Below, piece by piece: positions 32,947 through 43,395 of a stretch of DNA of 64,000 nt (position 1 is its first letter; every line of letters starts with the position of its first letter). Made by a program: the position numbers and the translations under genes. Under the pieces are notes generated by a model. That model did no database searches, was not told where the DNA came from, and was given only the letters and a program-made list of their open reading frames with translations. The stretch covers positions 145,799,766-145,863,765 of the forward strand of contig NC_084795.1 in assembly GCF_963169125.1 (NCBI RefSeq), written 5' to 3'. This stretch comes from Humulus lupulus (lineage: Eukaryota; Streptophyta; Magnoliopsida; Rosales; Cannabaceae).

Positions 32947-33415
32947 ATGAACGAAGCATTAACTAATGAGGATATCCGAGCCATTAAGGCTTTAAAAAAG
33001 AATAAGAGAACTAAGAAACATCGTAGGAGCACTAGAGAGAATCACTCGAAGACTGCTTTTGTTCCACAAAGAAATAGGTCACCTTCAAGAGTCTAAGCAA
33101 ATCATGATGAGAGCAACGGAACAATACATTTTAGTAATTAGACTATTTAGAGATTTTCATCCCGTAATTGCAGCCTTAGAGGAAATATGGGAAATAATGG
33201 ATGATGAAGACGAACTGCCAGTAGCAATGCGATATTACTTTCTCTTAGTTAGGTTCTATGCAAAATCAGAATTTCAGTTTACAAATGAGCAAAAACATAG
33301 GATTTTTACGAACCTTCCTAGAGGACATTTTGAGGCACATGATAATGAAGATTATGAAGAGCTAGATGATGATATGCTAGATGAAGGATCGAATGTAGAA
33401 GATCCTGATTATTAG
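32947..33415 (+). pseudogene. Tekay-B ORF0: extra frame between primer site and gag
   Basis: Unrecognised frame in an unusually long leader (LTR end 32794, gag at about 33947). ATG 32947 begins MNEALTNEDIRAIKALKK; at an A run near 32985 the frame has to move by +1 to continue as ERITRRLLLFHKEIGHLQ and on to TAG at 33413-33415, in all about 155 codons. The longest open piece with ATG is 33059-33415 (118 codons). The product would be helical and charged, with hydrophobic positions spaced as in a helix bundle, FRDFHPVIAALEEIWEIMDD, and a very acidic tail ending VEDPDY. No domain recognised, no signal peptide, no zinc motif. Nothing similar is visible in the Tekay-A leader. It could be a captured gene piece or a lineage-specific accessory frame. 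Confidence 0.5.
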
Positions 33416-33946
33416 AATAGTTAGTTTTCATTGTTTGTTTTATTTATTGTTTGTTTTATGGTTGTAATAAGTGAAAAAATCTTTTCCAAATTAATATCAT
33501 GTTATTTTGTTATCATGTATGAGTTTGATTTTTATTTCGCAATCATAATAAATAATACATAAAATAAATAATGACTAAGTTCGGTGAGGGTGGATACAAA
33601 TCAATGAACCAAGTTTCTATATTGAGAGTTAAGGGGCCATAGTAGTGGGAATGATTTTACTGATCCCAGCCCTCCCTCAATATGGTTAACTTTGGAACAA
33701 AGATGAGTTTCGAGCCTGAGAATTAAGTCATATAGGATGATTAGAAACACACTTAGAAAATAATAAAGATGGCTTATTTTTTTAAAGTTTAGAAACACAC
33801 CCTAATTATAAAGAAGGCTCACATATTTTTTTTCATAAGAAATCATAATTAATAGGTCCGAGTTATGTTTGCTTAGATTAAGTTTTTCCTTAGAGCCTAT
33901 TAGGATAAGTTCTAACATGTTCTCGACTGTTAGAACTTTGTTGAAG
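33416..33946 (+). other. Tekay-B leader between ORF0 and gag
   Basis: AT-rich, about 530 bases, no protein similarity on either strand. A frame without stops runs into gag from 33869, but its upstream codons do not look like gag. Confidence 0.5.
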
Positions 33947-34770
33947 ATGTCACTCAGAAGATTTGCTCGCACCAACGGAAACGCCTCCAACGCTACTCCG
34001 ATGAACAATGAAGCCCCTCCAGTTCGTAGAAGGGGAGTGCGTGCTACTGCCAGCCGCAACGCGCCATCGCCACCAGCTGACAACACTGCGGAGATCGCCA
34101 GACTGCGACAACAAGTGGAGGAATTACTGCAGCAACAGCGACAGCAGACTCAGACTCAGCCTCCACCTCAGCCGCAACCACAGCCTCAGTAGATGGCTCA
34201 AGTACCCCATCATGGGGGATGGCCAATGGCGAACTATACGCCATACCCAACTCAACACATGGAGCCAATCTATGAGTGGTTTCGTAAGCAACACGCTCCA
34301 AACTTTGAAGGGACAACAGAACCCTTTAAGGAAGAAGAATGGCTCAGAAATGTAGAGCCGATCCTAGCACATATGAATCTCGGCAACGCGGACCGCATAT
34401 CCTGCGTTTCTTCTCTGCTTTAGAAGGATGCTAGAATATGGTGGGACTTAGTTCAGCAGACTAACGATGTCGCCACCATGACATGGACAAGATTTGTGGA
34501 GCTGTTCCATAAGAAGTATTACAACTCTGCAGTCATTGCTACAAAGGTTGAGGAGTTCGCTAGTTTGAAGTAGGGCAACTTAACGATAGTAGAATATGCT
34601 CGGCAGTTCGACAAATTAGTCAAGTTTGCACCAGAGTTGGTTCCAACTGACTTTATGAGGGTGACCAAGTTCGTTAGAGGACTTAGACCAAAGATTGAAT
34701 TAGGGGTTAAGCTAGCAAACCCGGGAAATACTACCTATGCCAATGTTCTAGAAATGGCAATAGAAGTATA
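33947..34770 (+). pseudogene. gag: Tekay-B gag
   Basis: Probable start ATG 33947 (MSLRRFARTNGNASN). A coiled coil ending in a QPQPQPQ-type repeat is followed by TAG 34190-34192; the same frame continues with MEPIYEWFRKQHAPNFEG, TAG 34421-34423, ARIWWDLVQQTNDVATMTW, FVELFHKKYYN, another TAG near 34572, EYARQFDKLVKFAPELVPT and TTYANVLEMAIEV. It ends near 34768. The zinc knuckle expected after it is absent, because gag passes straight into the protease part, which suggests a deletion of roughly 100-200 bases or more. Confidence 0.87.
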
Positions 34771-34784
34771 AAGGATTCAGACGA

Positions 34785-35428
34785 ATGTTAGTAAGGAGAA
34801 GAGGGATTAAACGATGGTTCCAGACCAAAGTCTTTGCCTTGACCCAGGGAGGAGCCCATGCTAGTAACAAGCAATTACAGGTCAGATTCCTATCCTCGAT
34901 AGTATATGTTCTAGTATCGCTTGATTTGGGAGCAATATACTCTTATATCTCGTTAGGAATGATAGAGAAATTAGACAAACCTTGTAGAACTAGGTTTGTG
35001 ACATAGTTTCCTTCGGTTGAAGTAGTCCTATCATCACGGATAGTACGAGGCGTACCGATCAAGATTGAGGACGTAGAACTAGAAGGAGACCTGATAGAAC
35101 TGGAGATAAAGATTTTGACATGATATTAGGAATGGATGGGCTAGCAAGGCATGGCGCAACCATCGATAGTAGACGTAAGCAAGTGATGTTCGAAACTTCT
35201 GACGGTCAGAAACGATGCTATATGGGAAAAGTTTTAGGACTACATACGCCACTTATTTCATCTCTCAAAGCTCAGAGGATGACAGAAACAGGATGTCACG
35301 CATTCTTAGCCAACGTTACGGATGTGGTAAAGGAAACACCACTAAAATTTGGAGACTTCCACATTGTAAAGGACTTCCTAGAGGTATTTCCTAGCAACTG
35401 GCAGGATTGCCGCCGACACGGGAGATAG
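34785..35428 (+). pseudogene. pol: Tekay-B protease remnant
   Basis: VFALTQGGAHASNKQLQ is the usual lead-in to the protease. The active site reads LDLGAIYSYIS, where [10 protein letters not shown] is normal, so the catalytic DSG is altered. After stops and a frame change, MILGMDGLARHGATIDSRR (flap region, from 35120) and ETGCHAFLANVTD, the joint to RT, are clear. A small deletion near 35460 removes the start of RT (the segment before WGATVLFVKKK). Confidence 0.8.
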
Positions 35429-35464
35429 ACTTCACAATCGAACTAGTACCAGGCACCGAGCCAT

Positions 35465-36600
35465 TTGCTATGGGGAGCAACGGTACTATTTGTGAAGAAG
35501 AAGGATGGAAGCATGCATATATGTATAGATTATCGCGAGCTGAATAAGGTGACAAATAAGAATAAATACCCGCTACACCGAATTGATGACTTGTTTGATC
35601 AACTCCGAGGGGCAACCACTTTTTTTAGATTGATCTACGGTCTGGGAATCACCAGCTCAAGGTACGGGAAGAGGATATTCCCAAGACGTCTTTTAGAACT
35701 CATTATGGACATTATGAGTTTCTAGTTATGTCTTTTGGTCTTACCAACGCTCCAGTCGCGTTTATGGATTTAATGAATAGGGTCTTTAAGGACTACTTGG
35801 ATAAATTCACCGTAGTTTTCATCGACGACATCTTGGTGTACTCAAAGGATAAATTCGAGCACGAGAAACATTTAAGGTTAATCTTGCTACGACTGAAGGA
35901 GCATCAGCTTTACGCCAAGTTCAAGAAGTGCGAATTTAGGCTTTCACAAGTAGCGTTTCTCGGCCACATAGTATCCAAGGATGGGATTGCTGTAGACCCA
36001 TCTAAAGTAGAGGCCGTGAAGGATTGGCCAAGACCAAAGAACGCATCCGAAGTAAGGAGCTTTATGGGATTAGCAGGTTATTATAGGAGGTTCGTAGAGG
36101 GTTTTTCTAAGATAACCACTCCGCTCACCAACCTGACCCGGAAACAACAAAGATTCAACTGGAATGATAAGTGTGAAGAAAGCTTCCAGTTGCTTAAGGA
36201 TAAGCTTTGCTCAGTACCAGTACTCTGTGTACCGACACCCAACAATAAGTTCGTAGTATACTGCGATGCATCGAAGCAAGGATTGGGTTGCGTGCTGATG
36301 CAAAATGATAAGGTGATAGCCTACGCCTCACGACAGTTGAAGGAGTACGAGCAGCGCTATCCAACTCACGATATGGAGTTGGCAACGGTGGTCTTTGCGC
36401 TAAAAATTTGGCGCCATTATCTTTATGGAGAACGGTGTGAGATTTATACGAACCACAAGAGTTTAAAATACTTCTTTACTTAGAAGGAGCTCAACATGAG
36501 GCAGCATAGGTGGTTAGAATTAGTGAAGGATTACGACTGCGAAATCCTATACCACCCGGGGAAGGAAAATGTAGTTGCCGATGCACTAAGTAGGAAAAGT
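35465..36600 (+). pseudogene. pol: Tekay-B RT and RNase H
   Basis: RT starts [20 protein letters not shown] and YRELNKVTNKNKYPLHRIDD; a shift between 35620 and 35728 breaks it. In the frame 35728-36483, [20 protein letters not shown], the catalytic FIDD in [20 protein letters not shown], and RNase H motifs [35 protein letters not shown] and [12 protein letters not shown] (Asn for the usual Asp) are seen. TAG at 36481-36483 is followed in frame by [19 protein letters not shown] and [10 protein letters not shown]. Confidence 0.92.
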
Positions 36601-38142
36601 TATGGAAATTTAGCAACTTTAGCTTGAATAGAAAAGCCGCTACAGCAAGAGCTGATCAGTGCTGGAATAGAAGTAGTTGTCGGCAAGCTGGCTAACTTGT
36701 CTTCCAATTGAATCTGCTAGAAGACATACGGATTGGTCAGGGACATGACGACACACTAGCAGCACATATGGATGCAGTCCGAGAAGGCAAGACCACAGAT
36801 TTCTCAATATCTAGTCAAGGTTTAAAGAGATATAAGGATCGGGTATGCGTGCTAAATGATCAAAGTATTAAGAAGACGATTCTAGAAGAAGTGCAAAGTA
36901 CCCCGTACTCAGTTCACCCAGGGTCTACCAAGATGACTCATGACATCAAGGTAATCTATTGGTGGCCAGGGATGAAGAAAGACATAGCAGAGTTTGTGTC
37001 AAGTGTCTTGTATGCCAGCAAGTGAAAGAGGAGCATCAGCGACCTGCAGGCTTATTGCAACCGCTTAGCGTACCAGACTGGAAGTGGGACGATATAGCTA
37101 TGGACTTCGTGACAGGTTTGCCAAGGATGAATAAGCAGCATGATTCCGCTTGGATAGTAATAGATAGACTAACCAAGTCGGCTCATTTCCTGCCTATTAA
37201 GACTTCATATACGGCAAACCAATATGCAGACATCTACGTCCAAGAGATAGTACGGTTGCATGGAATCCCCAAGACAATAGTGTCGGATAGAGGATCAATG
37301 TTTACATCGAGATTTTGGGGAAGTTTACAGCAAGCTATGGGTACTAAGTTAAGTCTTAGTACAGCTTTTCATCCTCAAACAGACGGGCAATCCGAGCGTA
37401 CGATTCAGATTTTAGAAGATATGCTACGCGCGTGTGTACTTGATTTCGGAGGATCATGGAATAAGTAATTGCCGCTGATAGAGTTATCCTACAACAATAG
37501 CTACCAGTCAACGATTGGGATGGCACCTTATGAATTTCTTTATGGAAGAAGGTGCCGATCATCGTTGCACTGGGACGAGGTAGGAGAAAGGCAGCTTCTA
37601 GGCCCCGAAGCTGTTAGACAAGCTCAAGAAGCAGTAGCGCTTATTAGACAGCGTATGCTTGCTGCTCAAATTCGTCAGAAAAGCTATGTGGATGCCAAGC
37701 GACGTGATATGGAATTCAAAGTCGGAGATCAAGTCTTCTTGAAGATATCTCCTATGAAAGGTGTAAAGCGGTTTGGGAAGAAAGGCAAGCTTAGTCCCCA
37801 ATTTATAGGACCTTTTGAGATATTGGACAAAGTGGGAGTAGTTGCGTATAGACTAGCCCTACCTCTAGCACTAGCAGATAGTCACAACGTGTTCCACATC
37901 TCGATGCTATGCAAGTAGGTGTCAGACCCATCTCACGTCCTCAAGTACGATACGATAGCACTCCAGAAAGACTTGAGTTACGAGGAACAACTGGTTAGCA
38001 TCCTGGATAGGGGGTGAAGCAGTTACGGTCCAAGAGCATTCCTATAGTCAAAGTCCAATGGAGTAATAGTTCTGAACGAGAGGCAACGTGGCAGTTGGAG
38101 GAGGACATGCAAGGCCGGTATCCGGAGTTATTTGGTAAGTAA
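36601..38142 (+). pseudogene. pol: Tekay-B integrase and chromodomain-like end
   Basis: Pieces in three frames. 36708-37025: STPYSVHPGSTKMTHDIK and VIYWWPGMKKDIAEF. 36959-37468: CLVCQQVKEEHQRPAG (zinc cysteines kept), DDIAMDFVTGLPR, SDRGSMFTSRFWG and FHPQTDGQSERTIQILEDML, giving the DDE triad. After TAA 37466-37468, 37469-37918: YNNSYQSTIGMAPYEFLYG, GKLSPQFIGPFEIL and VAYRLALPL. TAG 37916-37918, then a shifted frame ending in EATWQLEEDMQGRYPELF, the chromodomain end, with the stop near 38140 followed by AAATTTCGAGGACAAAATTC. Confidence 0.9.
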
Positions 38143-38159
38143 ATTTCGAGGACAAAATT

Positions 38160-38178
38160 CTTTTTAGTAGGGGAGAAT
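38160..38178 (+). other. Polypurine tract of Tekay-B
   Basis: TTAGTAGGGGAGAAT lies directly before the 3' LTR (TGTAG at 38179). Confidence 0.75.
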
Positions 38179-40109
38179 TGTAGAGTCCAAGAACTTTACT
38201 TAGCTAGTTCGATAGTAGTAATAATAGTAATAGTAGTAGTATTTTTATGACTGTGCATTTTGGTTCAGACTGGGATTTAATTGGACACTCGGTGTAACAC
38301 TTGTAGATTTTCTAAGTTTAACCTATAGTTTAAGAATATTAATTTTAACCTAAGGTTTGATTAATATGACTAATATTGATGGTGATATTTATTATATTAT
38401 AAGGTTTAGATAGACCCAATAAGAAAGTAACACTTTTCATGTGTATGTTTAATGATAATTAAGTATTTTTGAGGAATAAGTTTATTAAGAGTAATATTTG
38501 AATATCCTAGGGACTGTCAGCAGCTTTGAAAATGTTAGAGGACTTAGTCAAGGCTGTTTACTTAATTCAAATTAAGCTGAAATTGTGCAATTCCGTGTTT
38601 AAATATTCAGCGTATGCCGATATATCGCAGCTATAGGGGGCGATATATCGCAGTACGGGGATACGAAAAACACGTAACTTCGCACGATCACCTCAACGAG
38701 CCTCAGGCATGCTGGCCCAGGCGATATAACGCCTACAAGGGGCGATATATCGGCTCCCTTAGTATATTTTTGAATGTTTTTGAAAACGTTCTCATTTTAA
38801 TCTTTAACCTATTGATAAGTCCAGCATCTTTCTGACCGAGTCTTCAGCCTCTGCTGAACAATAATTCAAATATTTTTCACTTAAAAAGCCATTATTTTAT
38901 TCAAGTTAAATGAAGATCTTTTCATTCTTCAACTCTATAAATAGGACCTAGTACCCAACCATTTATTCATTCATCAAGCTAAGTTCAGAGGCTGCGAGTT
39001 GCTAGGTTATTTTTTAGAGTGTAAACACTTGGGTTGGGGATTATAAGCTTAATCATTATAAGCTTACCAAACACTTGGGAAGTAAGGTTTATAGCACATT
39101 TCGGTTCAAGGTTTAAATCGGTCATAGAAGCATTCAAGGTATTCCAAACTCTAGTTCATTTTGGTATTGTTTTCCTTAAGTTCTTATAGTTTTCTACTCA
39201 GCACCCTAACTTTATTCTTTATTCTTGGATAGGAAATCTAAGATCTTAAACATAAGGTTTTTGGTAAGTATGTTCTTGATGGTATAGTTCGTCCATTCTT
39301 TTCATTCCTCTTTTTCAGTATACTCACCCTTTCATTTATGGTTTTTAGGAGTGTTCCAAAGTCTCAAACCTGTTCTCATATCCCGGTACTTTTGGTAAGG
39401 AAAATAGGATAGGATATTATGTGTTATGCCATATGTTATCTTATGATTTATGTGTTATGTTAACTTATGATTTGTGTGTTATGTATGTTTGTAGACTTGG
39501 GCATATGACCTGTACAACTAACAAGCCCCAATAAATTTATGGGCATATGACTTGCTTAGCTAGCAAGCCCCATAAATCTAATGGTAATATGACTTGTTTA
39601 GTTTATAGGACCCCAAGTAATAATGGCCATTATAGTATATGTGACATATGTTATGATATGTTTTAGTATATGTTGATATGAATTTTATGTATATGATTTA
39701 TGTGTTAGATTTTCCTTGCTGGGCATTAGGCTCACTCCTTTATGTTTATATGTGCAGGAAAATAGCTTTGGTGGCGGGAAAGGTTCTTGGAAGCTTGGGG
39801 ATGTGTATTGAGGCGGAATGGAATCAAAGGACCGAGAGTTCGATTCGAGGATGAAGTCTCTTTAATTATGGTTTTCTATGTATTTTTCTGTAATTGGTTG
39901 TAATAAGTTTTAATTAAGTTTTCATTATGTCAAAGTTATGTTTTGTTTCTAACAATGGGATCCCAATGTCATACTTATGAATTTTATATAGTTTTAAGCC
40001 TTTATCTTACAGTTCTGAAATAAAGATATGTTATTTCAAATGTATGTTTTCGTAAGTTTTGTATAGAAGTTAGTAATGGTCCAAGGTCTAGAGTATTTGG
40101 GTCATTACA
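38179..40109 (+). repeat. 3' LTR of Tekay-B
   Basis: 1931 bases, TGTAG...TTACA, about 98% identical by eye to the 5' LTR. It has an extra TTTAATTAAG-type insertion near 39910. The CGATATATCG cluster starts at 38618 and the TATA box is near 38936. Target duplication TCCCT follows. Confidence 0.95.
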
Positions 40110-42328
40110 TCCCTCTGCTCGACGGCTTTATCCAGAGAATTTTGCTTCTCCTTCAGCTCCTCAGCCAGTTTGTTCTTCTCCTCAAGCATCGCCGCAAGCT
40201 GTTCAGCATATTTTGCTTCGGCAGCTTTGAGTTCGTCAGCATGTTGTTGCTCCAAGGATCTGGACTGCTCGGTGACAGCACCCAAGCGTAGTCAACTAAC
40301 AGTAAGGGTTAGAAATGCATGCGGTCAAAGCAAAGATTAGATTGACTGTAAAGTATACAAGAAGTTATCTCCACAGAAAAAAGATAACTTACACTAGAAA
40401 ATTCATTTAAAGTGCGGGTTATGTTATGGTCAACATCCATTGTCTCAGTTGCAGCCATCGCCTCTCAGCAGCGGTCGTGCTTCACAATTTTTGTGACCCT
40501 GTCTTTAACCGATCTGAAGGCACGACTTGTTATGTCGCCCGGTGGAAGTAGGACCATCCTGTTGAGTCTGGTCAGGGGCCGCTGGAGATGGAGTTGACCT
40601 GGCAGGAGCAGGGGGAGCTTGCTGCTCGGGGGGAGGAGGTGGTGGAGTTGTATTGGCTGAGGATCCGTCCTTCGGGAGGCCTACAGTGCAAGATTTCTTA
40701 GCCTGAGGCATCTTACTGCTTTCCCCAGGATGCCTCTTGCTTGCTTTCTTTTTGCTCGGGGGAGCCTTGGGGGCACTGTATAAGTCGAACGCGCACTCAG
40801 AGTCCATATCTAAAACAGAAGCAAACATTCGAGCAGTGAGACAGTATAAACAATTAAGTATGTTATGTCAGGAAAAGAAATAGAAAAAATTGTAAGTAAA
40901 ATACCCAAGCTATCATTATTGGTCGCTACATTATAAACTCTACTAGTCTTACACTCACTCTCTGGCATGAAGAAGGATGAATCTAAATTTGGAGCGTACT
41001 TAAAATTGTCGTCCCCATCAAATAAGTGACAGGGAATTGGCAAGCTATCTAAGAGCGAGATATCAGTACTGTTCTCGTCCGAAGATTCGTTGAGGGGCTC
41101 GAGGGGTTCGGTGGCTTTCTTTTTCCCTTTTCCCTTTAGGGCAGGGGGAGCAGCAGCCCGCAGGGTGCTGGAAGGTTCCTTGATTGTTACTCCGGTGGCC
41201 CTCCTTGGAGGAGTTTGTTCCACGTCTGGGTGCTGCTCGGGAACTTCTCCGCCAGTAGCACTCCCCACTGTTGACTCCCTCATGTCCTGATGAGGGGCCA
41301 AAAGGCCGACCAACCTAAGGTTAGCCTCTATGACCAGATGTTTGACGCTTTTCTCCACGTCAGTCATACTGGCCAAGAGGGTTGATCTCAAATCCATGTC
41401 TGGAGTGGGGTCTGGTCACAGCCATGGGCCTGAAAGGCATTAAAAGTCTAAGAAAGTGTGGAGGAAACACTAAATAAAGATTAACAGCTAGTGGTACAAC
41501 GGTTTTACCTCCCTAAGCAAAGGCCAAATTGTCCGCGATCATGTCGGTCGTAAGGAAATACTCCTGGTAGTACCTCCCCACGTTCAATATGTGAGTGGTG
41601 TCGGTCAAGAAGGTGCGCCCAATCTCCTGGTGACAAAAGTGAAAGAACCCCGTACCTTCTTGGTTGGGGTTGGATTTGAGGTCGAACAAATAATTAACCT
41701 CATGAGGATTTGGCACAGGCCATTTTTTTGCGACTGTAAAGGATATAGAGTGCTGCAAGCATTCTATGCCCATTGGGAGTTATTTGGAAAGGGGCGATTC
41801 CGAAATAGTTGGCTACCCCTTCGAAGAATGGATGAAGAGGCAAGGTAGCCCCTGCCTCAATATAGTTTCTCGACCAGGCACTAAAGGCGCCTCCGGGCAA
41901 GTTCGCCCGTTGGTCTTGGTTGGGTCGAACTAATGTCACCCCCGTGAGTCCATATTTCTTGATGTAGTTGGCGATCATTCTGATCGTCACTCGGCTTTCA
42001 GAGACAACATACCATTCAACATCTAGTTGAATGGCATTTCGGGGCTGAGCATGAGCTTGGATATCGGGATCAGGGATTTTTTCTGTTGACCGCTGGTCGA
42101 GGGAACTTCAGCCCGAGGAGCAGGGTGATCTGAAGGATTGGGAGTTTTCTTTTTTTGGGCCATAGTTTTTGCTCGATCCATATTTTGGATAAGGACGGGT
42201 GGAGTGTTTGAAGTGGCACGAGAAAAGGGAATGTCAGGTATTAGCGATGACGGTTGCTCCTCGTTCTCATGCAGCTGAGCCAATAAGTCGTCGTCGATGG
42301 GTCTTTTTCCTCCCCACGGATCTTGCAT
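40110..42328 (-). pseudogene. Tat-B antisense gene, spliced, gypsy-type transposon domain
   Basis: Minus-strand gene at the 3' side of Tat-B, with probable exons and introns. ATG 42328-42326 (MQDPWGGKRPIDDD); frameshift near 42020; then VTIRMIANYIKKYGLTG and ATLPLHPFFEGVANYFGIAP-FQITPNGHRMLAALYI, which resembles Pfam PF04195 (putative gypsy type transposon). A second shift at an A run near 41735 leads to WPVPNPHEVNYLFDL. Likely splice sites on the minus strand: donor GTAAAA near 41508, acceptor TTTCAG near 41439, donor GTATTT at 40904, acceptor TTTTAG at 40810, donor GTAAGT at 40392 and an acceptor near 40294. Later exons are Pro-rich (TTPPPPPPEQQAPPAP) and then a coiled coil (EEKNKLAEELKEKQNSLDKA) that runs into 30875 once Tekay-B is disregarded. 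Such antisense genes are known in some Tat elements; function unknown. Confidence 0.7.
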
Positions 42329-42390
42329 GAAAGCTGCGAACAGAGAAAAGAGGAGATAAGATGCAAAGCTTAAAAGCTTGTGTTAAGTTA
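42329..42390 (-). other. Tat-B antisense gene: upstream intron or UTR end
   Basis: On the minus strand the sequence TTTTCTCTGTTCGCAG precedes CTTTCATG by a few bases and looks like a splice acceptor, so the ATG at 42328 may lie in a second exon whose first exon is lost at the junction with Copia-B. Confidence 0.4.
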
Positions 42391-42729
42391 CTGAGCATGC
42401 ATCTAACCATTTCCAATAAAGTTCTGTTCCGGCGTTCCGCTACACCATTTTGTTGCGGAGTACCTGGGGCAGTAAGTTGTGATAAAATCCCAAATTCAGT
42501 TAAATGATCTTGGAACTGCATATCCAAATATTCTCCACCCCTATCAAATCGCAAGATCTTTAACGTTTTACCAAATTGGTTTTGAACCATTTCTAGGAAT
42601 TCCTGAAACTTTGAAAATGTTTCTGATTTCCTATGCATTAGGTAAAGACATGAGTATCTAGAGTAATCATCAATGAAAGTGATGAAATACTCAAAACCAC
42701 CCTTGTATATTCAAAGGTCCACAAACATC
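42391..42729 (-). pseudogene. pol: Copia-B integrase core, truncated
   Basis: DVCGPLNIQ (first catalytic Asp) just follows a stop; after a frameshift near 42700, SKFQEFLEMVQNQFGKTLKI, LRFDRGGEYLDM (second Asp) and GTPQQNGVAERRNRTLLEMV (Glu) are seen. The copia-type sequence ends in RCMLS near 42391; the following residues belong to flanking Tat-B sequence read by chance. Confidence 0.88.
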
Positions 42730-43380
42730 TTAATGAGCAAGTCTAAGTGGTTCTTTGGCCCTATCACCCTTTGCAGAGAATGGACACTTGGTCAGTTTTC
42801 CTTCTAGACAAGATTCACAAACAAGTAATTCACCTAAGGTGAGTTCCCTCAAAGGTCCGTCCTTTGTAAGTCTTGGAATCCTATCATAGCCAATGTGACC
42901 TAGTCTCAAGTGCCATAAATACGTCATTTTATCGTTATCGATCTTTTGACGTTTATTGGTCCTAGGTTTAGCTACTTTGAATAAATCATTGTTAAGAGCA
43001 AGGGGTTCGTTAGGTCGCAGAATATAAAGCCCGTTTTCCAAACATGCAATACACAATTGTGATCTATTGAAGGAAATAGATATATTAGAACTTGTGAAAG
43101 TCATAACAAATTGTTCTAATTGCAACATGGAAACTGAAATTAAATTTCTACTAAAATCTGAAATAAAAAATACATCTTTTAAAATTAAGTAATTATTTCC
43201 GAACTTCAGACGAGCTATTCCTCTAGCTTGGACCTTAACGAACGCTATGTTCCCAACTCTAAGCTTCAAGCTACCTTCGTTCACTTCCTCCCACGATTCA
43301 AGAAGCTGTAAAGAGTTGCAAACATGATTGGTAGATCTAGAATCAATAATCCAAATGGATTTATCAGTCTCTAAACACAC
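42730..43380 (-). pseudogene. pol: Copia-B protease and GAG-pre-integrase
   Basis: Open minus-strand frame of 216 codons. It begins ETDKSIWIIDSRSTNHVCN, the copia protease active site with DSR for the expected DSG, so the enzyme is probably dead. KDVFFISDFSRNLISVSML is the second half of the protease. YLWHLRLGHIGYDRIPRLTK and LLVCESCLEGKLTKCPF give the HHCC zinc motif of GAG-pre-integrase. The stop at 42732-42730 cuts it off from the integrase core. Confidence 0.88.
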
Positions 43381-43395
43381 ATGTTTCTAAGATAA

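Larger units (their letters stand above)
30876..40109 (+). mobile_element. Tekay-B: complete Ty3/gypsy chromovirus, defective
   Basis: LTRs at 30876-32794 and 38179-40109 with TGTAG...TTACA ends and a perfect 5-base target duplication TCCCT (30871-30875 and 40110-40114). Internal order: primer site, extra frame (ORF0), gag, protease, RT, RNase H, integrase, chromodomain-like end, polypurine tract. It is inserted in a coding exon of the Tat-B antisense gene. The protein types match Tekay-A but the LTRs are a different family, so this is a separate lineage. Coding parts carry more than ten stops and frameshifts. Confidence 0.95.
22906..42390 (+). mobile_element. Tat-B: Tat-type Ty3/gypsy element, 3' truncated, interrupted
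   Basis: 5' LTR, primer region, gag, protease, RT, RNase H, second archaeal-type RNase H, integrase, spacer and an antisense gene, in that order. The antisense gene is split by Tekay-B (30876-40109). The element ends without a 3' LTR at about 42390, where minus-strand copia integrase sequence starts. The double RNase H is the hallmark of the Tat clade; an antisense gene between pol and the 3' LTR is known from some Tat elements such as Grande and Retand. The left flank CGTAG (22901-22905) has no visible partner. Confidence 0.88.

Noticed and set aside
32975..33000. Programmed -1 frameshift in ORF0 at T-TTA-AAA
   Set aside because: The heptamer fits a slippery site, but a -1 move meets TAA at once; the downstream frame needs +1. 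A simple indel in the A run is more likely.
33601..33798. Minus-strand frame in the Tekay-B leader
   Set aside because: No motif; AT-rich leader between two plus-strand frames of the element.
42267..42402. Copia integrase extension reading into Tat-B
   Set aside because: The residues after RCMLS do not fit any copia integrase and coincide with antisense Tat-B sequence; this is a fusion by chance at the joint.
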